DNA of 64,000 bases. Origin: Jiulongibacter sp024742395 (GTDB lineage Bacteria; Bacteroidota; Bacteroidia; Cytophagales; Spirosomataceae). The stretch's first letter is position 1. Each line of letters starts with the position of its first letter. The stretch is from contig OZ252236.1 in NCBI GenBank assembly GCA_965249455.1, positions 4,898,001 to 4,962,000 on the forward strand, in the 5' to 3' direction. Positions 51,686-60,156 of this stretch are shown piece by piece. The position numbers and the translations under genes were made by a program. The notes under the pieces are model-generated. The model was not told the DNA's origin. It was given only the letters and a program-made list of their open reading frames with translations, and made no database searches.

Positions 51686-54493
51686 ATGAGGATATTATTA
51701 TTTGTGTGTTTGAGCTTATTGCTACAGCAAACGGCTGCTGCTCAGTTTGTTTTCCCTGAAACTATTGACAGAAACCATCCCAGGTTAATTTCACCAAAAT
51801 TGACTAAAGCTGATATTCGTCAAAAATTTGAAACGTCTCAGGAAGTAAAAGCGGCCTATGAAGTTATAAAAGGCAAAATAGCTAAATACGTAATTCAATA
51901 TAAAACGGACCCCGAGTGGCTATCATCTCGTTTGCAGATGCACTGGAAAACCCACGCTACAGAAGTTTATGTAGATGGCGAGTTTTATTCGCATGCTACG
52001 GGCCACGCACCCCTTCCAACTGTCCGGCTTACGGGCCAACGTGATTACGTAACCGATTATAAAACCCCCACATTAGAAGAGACACAGCCTTATGCAGAAG
52101 ATGAGCGGGGCATGTATCTTCAACATAAAGAATCTGGCAAATGGGAGTGGGTTCACCCCTCAAAAACAGGTAGAATAATTGAGAATACTAATGAGAGAAT
52201 TCTGGGTATCGCCCGTGATGCGGCCTTGGTATATTTCATTGAAGAAGATGAAAACTACGCCAAATTTGCCACCCATCTTTTTGATGTTTACATGCATGGT
52301 TTATATTACCGAAATGAGCCCATAGACTTGAAAAAAAGCAATATACAAAACATCATAGGAATCACTTCTTTTCAGGTGATTAAGGAAAACATCGTGGATG
52401 AATTAGCGGAGACTTATGATTTTCTTTACACCTATCTGCAGAAAAATAAAAAAGAGCAAATCCCTGTTTATACTACCTCTTTAAAAAAGCTGGCTGAAAT
52501 AATCATAAAAAATGGCGTTCCCGATAATAACTGGAACCTGCATCAAGCCAATTTTGTGATTCAGTTAGCTTTAGTTCTGGATGATAACAGTGCTTATCCG
52601 GATAAAAAAGGCTGTCAGTATTATTTGCAGCGTGTTTTTAATGAATCAGAAGCAAGACAATGGTCTGTTAAAGATGTTTTGGCATCTGGCTACGACCAAC
52701 GAAACGGCATCTGGAACGAAAGTGCAGGTTATGCCATCAGCGTTGCAAAGGGGTACTCATATTTAGTACGGGTTATTCAGGATGCTCTGAATATTAATAT
52801 CTTACCTGAAATGCCCATCTTGCCCAAAGCAGTAGCCATAATGCCACAGTATTTGTACCCAAACAAATCTATCGTTGCCTTTGGCGATTCGCATTATGGC
52901 CCTTTAGAAACCGAAGCCTTTTTAGATTTAGTGAGCAATGCACAGCAGTTTAAAAACCGTGAGCAGGAAGTAACATTTACTTCGCTTATTTATATGCTTG
53001 AGGGTAAAGATGAAAAACGTAGCAAACCTAAAAATGCCTTTAACGAGTTTTTGTATGATTCTAACGTAACGTTAAACACCGGCATTTCATCCGCCAAGCC
53101 AGAAGATTACATCACAAATACATTCTACGCCCCAAATGTAAGTTGGTTAGCCATGCGAAACGGATTTGATCCAAATCATGGCTTAATGGTTTCGCAAGTT
53201 GGTTCTTTAGGAAACCATGCCCATGCCAATGGTATTGCGATGGAGCTCTATGGGAAAGGGTTCATTTTAGGGCCGGAAGGCGGCCGGGGTTCCAGTTATT
53301 TCCAAGCAGATTATAACGAATACTATTCTCAATTTCCCGCCCATAACACCGTATCTGTCAATGGCAAATCGGAGTACAGTAAGATGCGGAGTTATTACGC
53401 ATTTGAGGTTAACTCCTTATATCCAGCCTCAGAAAGGAAAACGGGCTTTTATCCAAACGTTAATTTCTCAGACCTTTATTTTAATGAACCGGGCACCAAT
53501 GCCGACCAAAATCGTGTGCTGAGCATTGTAAGAACTGGCAAGACTACTGGTTATTACATTGATATTTTTAGGTCAAGACAGAAAGAAGGGGCAGATGAAT
53601 ACCACGATTATTTTTATCATAATTTAGGGCAACAACTAACATTCACTACTATTGATAATCAAAGTATAGCCTTAGCACCAAGTTCAAAATTGACCTCAAA
53701 AGCGGGAAATATCAAAGCTTACGATTATCTCAAAGAAGAGCACACTACCCAAATTGATAAACCATTCAAAGCTACGTATACCCTAACGCTCCCCAAGCAA
53801 GAGCAGGTCATGATGAATATGTGGGTTCAGGGAAATCAGAACCGGGAAATATTCAAGGTAGCCGCACCACCCTCTGAAGCATTCAGACATGGGGTAATTC
53901 CTGATGAAATAGTTAAAAACCCGCTTCTAACTACTGTAGTCAGGCAATATGGCGAAGCATGGACGAAACCATTTGTGGCAGTTTACGAGCCATCATCGGA
54001 TAGTGAGCCGGCAACCATAAGAAGCATTGAAAACTTTAAATCTGGCAAAAATGAAAACACTTTTGTGGGTTTAAAAATTGCAAGCTTAAGCAACAGAACG
54101 GATTACATTTTCTCCTCAGATAAGCCTGATATTTATACGCACGCGGGTATCTCCTTTGAGGGAACGTACGCTCTGGTAACTACAGAAAATGCAAATACTA
54201 CCCTCTTTCTTGGGTCAGGAAAAAGCATTTCAAAAGACGGGTATTCTATAGAAATTCTGGGAAAGAAATCAGGCTCAGCGGCTTTGGTTTTCGGAAATAA
54301 AATGATGCTCAGCTGCGATGAGGCCATCTTGTTAACCTTACCTGATAAACTAACTACGGGGAAACCTGTGCTAAACATCGGCCTAACATCCATTCATGGA
54401 AACAAAGTAATCAAAAACGGAAAAAGTTATATCACCTTTAAAATATCACCAACGGAGTATCAAAGCTTCACGATAGCATTAACCAACAATTGA
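51686..54493 (+). CDS. Heparinase II/III-type polysaccharide lyase (first copy)
   Basis: 935 residues from the ATG at 51686, where the signal peptide begins. An ATG at 51665 inside the sulfatase gene is less likely. An all-alpha toroid domain (about 60-430) precedes the Heparinase_II_III beta domain with G-N-H-A-H-A-N-G and F-P-A-H-N-T-V-S-V, the conserved His/Asn patches of the fold. Such lyases cleave uronate-containing chains by beta-elimination. The specific PL family cannot be told by eye. It starts 4 bases after the sulfatase stop and is paralogous to 56516-59299. Confidence 0.9.
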   Translation: MRILLFVCLSLLLQQTAAAQFVFPETIDRNHPRLISPKLTKADIRQKFETSQEVKAAYEVIKGKIAKYVIQYKTDPEWLSSRLQMHWKTHATEVYVDGEFYSHATGHAPLPTVRLTGQRDYVTDYKTPTLEETQPYAEDERGMYLQHKESGKWEWVHPSKTGRIIENTNERILGIARDAALVYFIEEDENYAKFATHLFDVYMHGLYYRNEPIDLKKSNIQNIIGITSFQVIKENIVDELAETYDFLYTYLQKNKKEQIPVYTTSLKKLAEIIIKNGVPDNNWNLHQANFVIQLALVLDDNSAYPDKKGCQYYLQRVFNESEARQWSVKDVLASGYDQRNGIWNESAGYAISVAKGYSYLVRVIQDALNINILPEMPILPKAVAIMPQYLYPNKSIVAFGDSHYGPLETEAFLDLVSNAQQFKNREQEVTFTSLIYMLEGKDEKRSKPKNAFNEFLYDSNVTLNTGISSAKPEDYITNTFYAPNVSWLAMRNGFDPNHGLMVSQVGSLGNHAHANGIAMELYGKGFILGPEGGRGSSYFQADYNEYYSQFPAHNTVSVNGKSEYSKMRSYYAFEVNSLYPASERKTGFYPNVNFSDLYFNEPGTNADQNRVLSIVRTGKTTGYYIDIFRSRQKEGADEYHDYFYHNLGQQLTFTTIDNQSIALAPSSKLTSKAGNIKAYDYLKEEHTTQIDKPFKATYTLTLPKQEQVMMNMWVQGNQNREIFKVAAPPSEAFRHGVIPDEIVKNPLLTTVVRQYGEAWTKPFVAVYEPSSDSEPATIRSIENFKSGKNENTFVGLKIASLSNRTDYIFSSDKPDIYTHAGISFEGTYALVTTENANTTLFLGSGKSISKDGYSIEILGKKSGSAALVFGNKMMLSCDEAILLTLPDKLTTGKPVLNIGLTSIHGNKVIKNGKSYITFKISPTEYQSFTIALTNN

Positions 54494-54495
54494 AA

Positions 54496-56484
54496 ATGAA
54501 GAATTTATTGAAAATATATGGCTTCGGAATAAGCTTATTACTAGTAATGGTTTCAGGAATTCAAAAGCCGGATAGCATTCAGGTAAGCTCTCCTGACGAC
54601 ACTAAAATATTTAAGCTGATAGACTCAAATACCATCCGTTTTTCTATCTCAAATAATGATCAGGAAATCGTTTTACCATCCGATTTAACCCTCATTTCCA
54701 AAGAGTTAGATTTCGAAGGGAAACTCTCTGTTTTAAAAACCGAGAAGACATCCATCCGTCAGGAATGGAACGCTGATTTCGCGGAATTACGCACCATTCC
54801 AGATAATTACAATCAATTAAAGATATATCTAAAAAAAGGCAAGGTTCATGTAAACCTTATTTGCCGGGCATACAATGAAGGGGTAGCCTTTAGCTATGAA
54901 ATACCAAAGCAAAAGGGTATTTCAGAAATCGGACTTGAAGAAAACATCTCCTATAATTTTAAAGCTGACTACCACGTTTGGTCTACGCCAAAACGAGAGA
55001 AAGGAGTGCTTACCGCCCAAGGCGAATACAGGAAAATACTCCTAAGCCAATTAGAAGAAGGCTGCGAAAGACCGCTTTTAATCGATATGGGTGAAAATCT
55101 TAAAGTGGCGTTGGCAGAAGCGAAACTTGTAGATTATGCCCGGTTAAGTTATAGTAAAGGGAATTCCTCTGCCTACAGTATTTTGTCTACTCTTGATGGC
55201 GAAATGACAACCCAAAAGCAAGACACCATAACCGGTGCCATAATATCAGAGAGTTTTAAAGAGGGGGCTAAAGTTTATAAAAAGTTACCTTTTCAATCTC
55301 CGTGGCGAGTTACGATGATAGCACAAACCGAAGGCAAACTTTTAGAAAACAATTACATCATTCAAAACTTAAACGATCCTTCTGAAATTAAGGATGAGTC
55401 ATGGATTACACCAGGCAAAGTTTTGCGAGAAACTACCCTGACCACACAAGGGGGGTATGCTGCCATAAATTTTGTTGCAGAGCACAGTATGCAATACGTT
55501 TTGTTTGATGCCGGCTGGTACGGAAATGAAATGGATGACAACTCAGATGCTACCACCATTACACCAGACCCCAAACGCACAAAAGGGCCTTTTGATATTG
55601 AATCTATTTGCAAATACGCCCAAAGCAAAGGCATAAAAGTAATCTTGTATGTAAACAGAAGAGCACTTGAAAAACAATTAGACGAAGTACTACCCCTATT
55701 CAAAAAATGGGGTGTATCTGGAATAAAGTTCGGCTTTGTTAGAGTAGGCGACCAAAATGCCACAAACTGGTTACATGAAGCCATAAAAAAAGCAGCTAAA
55801 TATGAAATGATTGTGGATGTTCATGACGAATACAGACCTACCGGCTTTTCACGTACTTACCCTAACCTCCTTACTCAGGAAGGAATAGCTGGTGATGAAA
55901 CCAGTGTAACGAATGCCCATACATTAATCACCATGTTTACCAGAATGCTGGCTGGTGCCGCTGATAACACCGTTTGCTATTACAATAACCGGGTAGATAA
56001 AATGGGCTCCAGAGCGTCACAATTAGCTAAAACGGTTTGCTTATTTAGTCCGCTACAATTTTTATACTGGTACGACAAACCGCATGATTCTCCGGAAAAA
56101 CTTGATGGTTTATGGGGAGATACAAAACACATTGGCAACGAGCCAGAATTAGCTTTTTTTGATGCCGTGCCCACAACCTGGGACGAAACCAAGGTGCTCA
56201 TCGGAGAAATAGGAGCTCTTGGCGTACTGGCAAGAAGAAAAAACAAGCAATGGTTTATTGGCGGTATAAATGGCACAAAAGAACGCAACGTAACGTTAGA
56301 TTTTTCTTTTCTGGAGAAAGGCCAACAATACACCGCAACCGTGTACACAGATGACCCGGAGGTAAAAACCCGAACGCACGTAAAAATTGAGGAAATAAAA
56401 GTTACTGCCAGCTCAAAATTAGATCTACAGGTGCGTAGCAATAATGGTTTTGCCATTCAAATAGACCCGATAGCCACGAAATAA
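54496..56484 (+). CDS. Glycoside hydrolase family 97 protein (second copy)
   Basis: 662 residues from the ATG at 54496. A TTG at 54490 inside the lyase stop is rejected. There is an N-terminal signal, then beta-sandwich, TIM barrel and C-terminal beta domain as in GH97. The barrel shows V-I-L-Y-V-N-R-R, G-I-K-F-G-F-V, D-V-H-D-E-Y-R-P-T-G-F and S-R-T-Y-P-N with a following Q-E-G. As in the other GH97, Gly replaces the Asp of the retaining enzymes. It is probably a periplasmic alpha-hexosidase of the locus, placed between the two lyases, with 2 bases after the first lyase. Confidence 0.92.
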   Translation: MKNLLKIYGFGISLLLVMVSGIQKPDSIQVSSPDDTKIFKLIDSNTIRFSISNNDQEIVLPSDLTLISKELDFEGKLSVLKTEKTSIRQEWNADFAELRTIPDNYNQLKIYLKKGKVHVNLICRAYNEGVAFSYEIPKQKGISEIGLEENISYNFKADYHVWSTPKREKGVLTAQGEYRKILLSQLEEGCERPLLIDMGENLKVALAEAKLVDYARLSYSKGNSSAYSILSTLDGEMTTQKQDTITGAIISESFKEGAKVYKKLPFQSPWRVTMIAQTEGKLLENNYIIQNLNDPSEIKDESWITPGKVLRETTLTTQGGYAAINFVAEHSMQYVLFDAGWYGNEMDDNSDATTITPDPKRTKGPFDIESICKYAQSKGIKVILYVNRRALEKQLDEVLPLFKKWGVSGIKFGFVRVGDQNATNWLHEAIKKAAKYEMIVDVHDEYRPTGFSRTYPNLLTQEGIAGDETSVTNAHTLITMFTRMLAGAADNTVCYYNNRVDKMGSRASQLAKTVCLFSPLQFLYWYDKPHDSPEKLDGLWGDTKHIGNEPELAFFDAVPTTWDETKVLIGEIGALGVLARRKNKQWFIGGINGTKERNVTLDFSFLEKGQQYTATVYTDDPEVKTRTHVKIEEIKVTASSKLDLQVRSNNGFAIQIDPIATK

Positions 56485-56515
56485 GAAGTAACATCAAATT
56501 AGAGAAGAAAAGAAC

Positions 56516-59299
56516 ATGACCAAGCGGTATTTATTAATCATTTTATGCTTGATGTTTCATATTTCGGCATCAATTGCACAAAGCAGCAAACACCCACGAA
56601 TCTATATCAATGATACTTCTAAGGCAGATTTTCTGAAAACATTAGAACAGGTTGAATGGAAAAATAAATTGGTAGAAAAGAAAAAAAAGGACCTGGAGAA
56701 ATACCTGAGTTTTGTAGAAAAAGACCCCAAATGGTTAGTTTCCAGATTACAAATGAACTGGAAAACCCATCACAACATAGTCTATTTAAAAGAAGGTAAC
56801 TTTTCTCATTCTGAAGGTTCGGCACCTGTGCCTACCGTGCGGTATTCTGGTACAAGAGACTGGGCTACCGACTATAACCGACCAGAACTGGAGGATGTTA
56901 TTCCTTATTTAGACGATCCCAGAGGCCTTTATCTTGAACATAAAAAGACCAAGAAACTGGAGTGGGTTCATCCATCAAAAGCTGGCTTTGCTATTGAAAA
57001 AATTAATGAGCAGATCATGGGTATTGCTGAAGATGCCGCCTTTTTATATTGGTTAACCAAAGAGCAAAAATACGCCGAATTAGCAGCTCCTGTTTTTTTG
57101 ACTTACATGGATGGGATGCACTTCAGAGATGCCCCCATAGACTTAAACAACAGCAACCAGGCTAATATATCTGGCTTAGCTACCTTTGAGGTTATTCATG
57201 AAGGTATTGTGGTTTCTTTGGTTACCGCCTACGATTTCATGCATGATTACTTGGTCAGCAAAAATACCAATTTAGATAACTCCATAGCTGTTTTTCAAAA
57301 ATGGGGCGACCAGATCATTGATAAAGGGATTCCTGATAACAACTGGAATCTTTTTCAGGCTCGTTTTTTAACCTATATCGGTTTAGTTTTAGAGGGAAAT
57401 GAAACCTACAAAAACGGTAAGGGTAGAGAGTATTTCTTAGACCACACCTTCAAAACCTCTACAGACAGGCAGCTTTCGATAGAAGAATCTCTTTTAGTCT
57501 ATGATTTCGAAACCGGAATGTGGCCCGAGTCTCCTTCTTACTCCGTGCATGTTATCACCACATTATTACGGATTTTGACTCTGTTAGACAACGCCACTAA
57601 TCAAAACGAATTTCTGAATTATCCTATCATAGAAATGGCGGCATTAGCCTCGTTTCAATATTTATTTCCTAGTGGCTATACGCTCGGTTTTGGCGATTCC
57701 GATCATAAAATATTACCTCCGGAAAACTTTGAGTTGCTAATTGCCAATTATCAGAAATACAATAACTCCGAAAAAGAAGAGCTGATTGCTACTTTACTGG
57801 AAGAAATGATTTCGGAGGACTTATATACCCGTGAAGCTAAAGATTATTTTCAGTTATTCTTTTACGTAGATAAGCTAAAACCCGCCACTAAAAATGAGCT
57901 CCCGGACTTAACCACCCCAACTTTTTATGCTCCTAATGTGAGTATGTTTAATCAGAGAATGGGTTCAGGAGATAATGCCGTTATGGTTTCTACGGTGGGT
58001 TCTTTCGGAAATCACGCTCATGCAAATGGTATTTCTTTAGAATTATTCGCGAATAATTACGCTTTAGGACCCGACTTAGGAAAAGGCCCGAGCTATTGGC
58101 ACGAAGACCATCTAAACTTTTATTCGAGATTTCCTGCCCATAATACGGTGGTGGTTGATGGCAAATCAGACTACGCCGCCATGCGTACCTATAACCCATA
58201 TACCTTAGATAATTTCTATCCGAAAGTTGGAGAAAAGCCCTCTTTTGATAAACTGACATTTTCAAAGGTTTCTTTCTTTGAGCCAGAAACCGTTTCTGAC
58301 CAACAGCGATTTACCGCCATTATCAAATCAAATTCTGCCAAACCTTATGTTGTCGATATGTTTCGTTCAAAGAAACAAAATGGAGACACCCAAAAACACG
58401 AATACATTTACCATAATATTGGGCAGTCGCTTGAAATATTCAGCAGCGAAAATCAAGCTTTAAACCTTAAACCAACCGATGATTTAAGCTCAAAAAAGGG
58501 TGATTTAAAAGGATATGATTATTTCACAGACAAGAAAAAGGCAACTTTCTCAAAAGATATTCAGGCTCTCTTTCGCTTAAAAAGCAAAGGCAATCCTGAC
58601 AATTTAATGAAACTATGGGTCAAAGGCAGTCATAACCAAACGATTTATTATGTCAACTCGCCCAAATCAAATGCCCTTAGCGTAGGCACAGCTCCGGCAG
58701 AAATAGTAGACGAACCCCTGCCCACTTTAATTCTAAAAAGAGATGAGGCAGCTTGGGCAAATCCGTTTGCGGTAATATTTAATCCTTACTTTGAAAACGG
58801 CGATAACCCCATAGCAAACGTCAGCTATTCTTCCCTAACAAAATACCCTAATACGCAAATTATTGACGTGCTGCTTAACGATAAAAAAACCGTAGACAGA
58901 CTGGTATTGAATGCTTCAGAGAATGATATAGCTGCTGAAAGCTCCTTTTTCCAGAGAGGGCTATTATCAATCACACGTCAATCAAACGCCGATAATAAAC
59001 TCGACTTTTTGTTTCTGTCAGGAATGGAAAAATATGAACACATGGGTTGGGATATTGTCTCTTCTGGCGAGCCATTTACTCTTACCCTCGAAAGCACAGA
59101 AAGCGGCTTCTTAGTATCTACAGACAAGCCAGTTACCATCAATATGCCGTTGGCAAAAGGCAAGGAGGCATTCATTAAATTCTATGATAATGCCGGCAAA
59201 CTGATTGTATCAAGAAAAGGCACCTCTAATAGGGATGATGACTCTCAAGTGGTATTTAAGATTGAAAAAGCCTATAATAAAATAGAAATAACCTACTAA
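56516..59299 (+). CDS. Heparinase II/III-type polysaccharide lyase (second copy)
   Basis: 927 residues with a signal peptide (cleavage near A-I-A-Q). It matches the first lyase along its whole length: D-P-K-W-L-V-S-R-L-Q-M-N-W-K-T-H, W-V-H-P-S-K-A-G, P-D-N-N-W-N-L, G-N-H-A-H-A-N-G and F-P-A-H-N-T-V. Clear divergence elsewhere suggests different bond or sulfation preference rather than a recent copy. It is 31 bases after GH97 and 1 base before the esterase. Confidence 0.9.
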   Translation: MTKRYLLIILCLMFHISASIAQSSKHPRIYINDTSKADFLKTLEQVEWKNKLVEKKKKDLEKYLSFVEKDPKWLVSRLQMNWKTHHNIVYLKEGNFSHSEGSAPVPTVRYSGTRDWATDYNRPELEDVIPYLDDPRGLYLEHKKTKKLEWVHPSKAGFAIEKINEQIMGIAEDAAFLYWLTKEQKYAELAAPVFLTYMDGMHFRDAPIDLNNSNQANISGLATFEVIHEGIVVSLVTAYDFMHDYLVSKNTNLDNSIAVFQKWGDQIIDKGIPDNNWNLFQARFLTYIGLVLEGNETYKNGKGREYFLDHTFKTSTDRQLSIEESLLVYDFETGMWPESPSYSVHVITTLLRILTLLDNATNQNEFLNYPIIEMAALASFQYLFPSGYTLGFGDSDHKILPPENFELLIANYQKYNNSEKEELIATLLEEMISEDLYTREAKDYFQLFFYVDKLKPATKNELPDLTTPTFYAPNVSMFNQRMGSGDNAVMVSTVGSFGNHAHANGISLELFANNYALGPDLGKGPSYWHEDHLNFYSRFPAHNTVVVDGKSDYAAMRTYNPYTLDNFYPKVGEKPSFDKLTFSKVSFFEPETVSDQQRFTAIIKSNSAKPYVVDMFRSKKQNGDTQKHEYIYHNIGQSLEIFSSENQALNLKPTDDLSSKKGDLKGYDYFTDKKKATFSKDIQALFRLKSKGNPDNLMKLWVKGSHNQTIYYVNSPKSNALSVGTAPAEIVDEPLPTLILKRDEAAWANPFAVIFNPYFENGDNPIANVSYSSLTKYPNTQIIDVLLNDKKTVDRLVLNASENDIAAESSFFQRGLLSITRQSNADNKLDFLFLSGMEKYEHMGWDIVSSGEPFTLTLESTESGFLVSTDKPVTINMPLAKGKEAFIKFYDNAGKLIVSRKGTSNRDDDSQVVFKIEKAYNKIEITY

Positions 59300-59300
59300 T

Positions 59301-60152
59301 ATGATTCGGAACATCACATTGACGTTAGTGGCATTACTTTTCACGAATAATCTCTTTGCCCAAGAGAAATCAGCTAATGACATCACCTACAAAATAGCAG
59401 CGGGAGATACGTTAAAACTTCGACTTATTTATCCTGAAAACTATAAAGAAAACAAGAAATACCCCTCCATCGTATTCTTCTTTGGCGGTGGTTGGAATGG
59501 CGGAAGCATTCTCCAGTTTGAGGACCAGGCTAAATACTTTGCCACCAGGGGAGTTCTCTCTGCGTTGGTAGATTATCGCGTAAAATCCAGACATAAAACT
59601 ACACCTTATGAGTCTGTAAAAGATGCTAAGTCTGCCATGCGGTTTTTAAGAAGCAATGCCAAAACTTACGGCATAAATACGAAGAAAATGGTTGCTGCGG
59701 GTGGCTCTGCTGGTGGTCATTTAGCGGCTGCGGTAAGCATGCTGCCCGGGGTAAATGAAGACACCGATGATTTAGTTGTCAGCTCAAAAGCCAGTGCAAC
59801 CATTTTATATAATGCGGTTATCGATAATGGCCCTACGGGCTTTGAACATGAAAGAATGGGCGAACGCTATTTAGAAATATCGCCAATGCACAATATCACG
59901 AAAGGGACACCACCGGCCATTTTCTTCTTAGGTGATAAAGACAAACTGATTCCGGTAAGTACCGCTTATGAATTCAAAGCAAAAATGGAAGCCATAGGAA
60001 GCCGGTGCGATGTGTTTATTTACCAAGACCAACCGCACGGATTTTTCAATAAAGGGAAACAAGAAAACGACAAATATTACATTGAAACCACCCGTGAAGC
60101 AGATGTCTTTTTGCAGTCAATTGGTATCTTAAAAGGAAAAGCGACGCTATAA
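59301..60152 (+). CDS. Alpha/beta-hydrolase, carbohydrate-esterase-like
   Basis: 283 residues with a signal peptide (L-F-A-Q). The oxyanion-hole segment F-F-G-G-G-W-N-G-G, nucleophile elbow G-G-S-A-G-G (Ser136), acid near G-D-K-D (about 212-214) and His246 in Q-P-H-G-F-F form a complete catalytic set. It is similar to BD-FAE-type and acetyl esterases and would remove acyl groups from the glycan. Its substrate is inferred only from the operon. The genes either side are 1 and 4 bases away. Confidence 0.9.
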   Translation: MIRNITLTLVALLFTNNLFAQEKSANDITYKIAAGDTLKLRLIYPENYKENKKYPSIVFFFGGGWNGGSILQFEDQAKYFATRGVLSALVDYRVKSRHKTTPYESVKDAKSAMRFLRSNAKTYGINTKKMVAAGGSAGGHLAAAVSMLPGVNEDTDDLVVSSKASATILYNAVIDNGPTGFEHERMGERYLEISPMHNITKGTPPAIFFLGDKDKLIPVSTAYEFKAKMEAIGSRCDVFIYQDQPHGFFNKGKQENDKYYIETTREADVFLQSIGILKGKATL

Positions 60153-60156
60153 TTAT

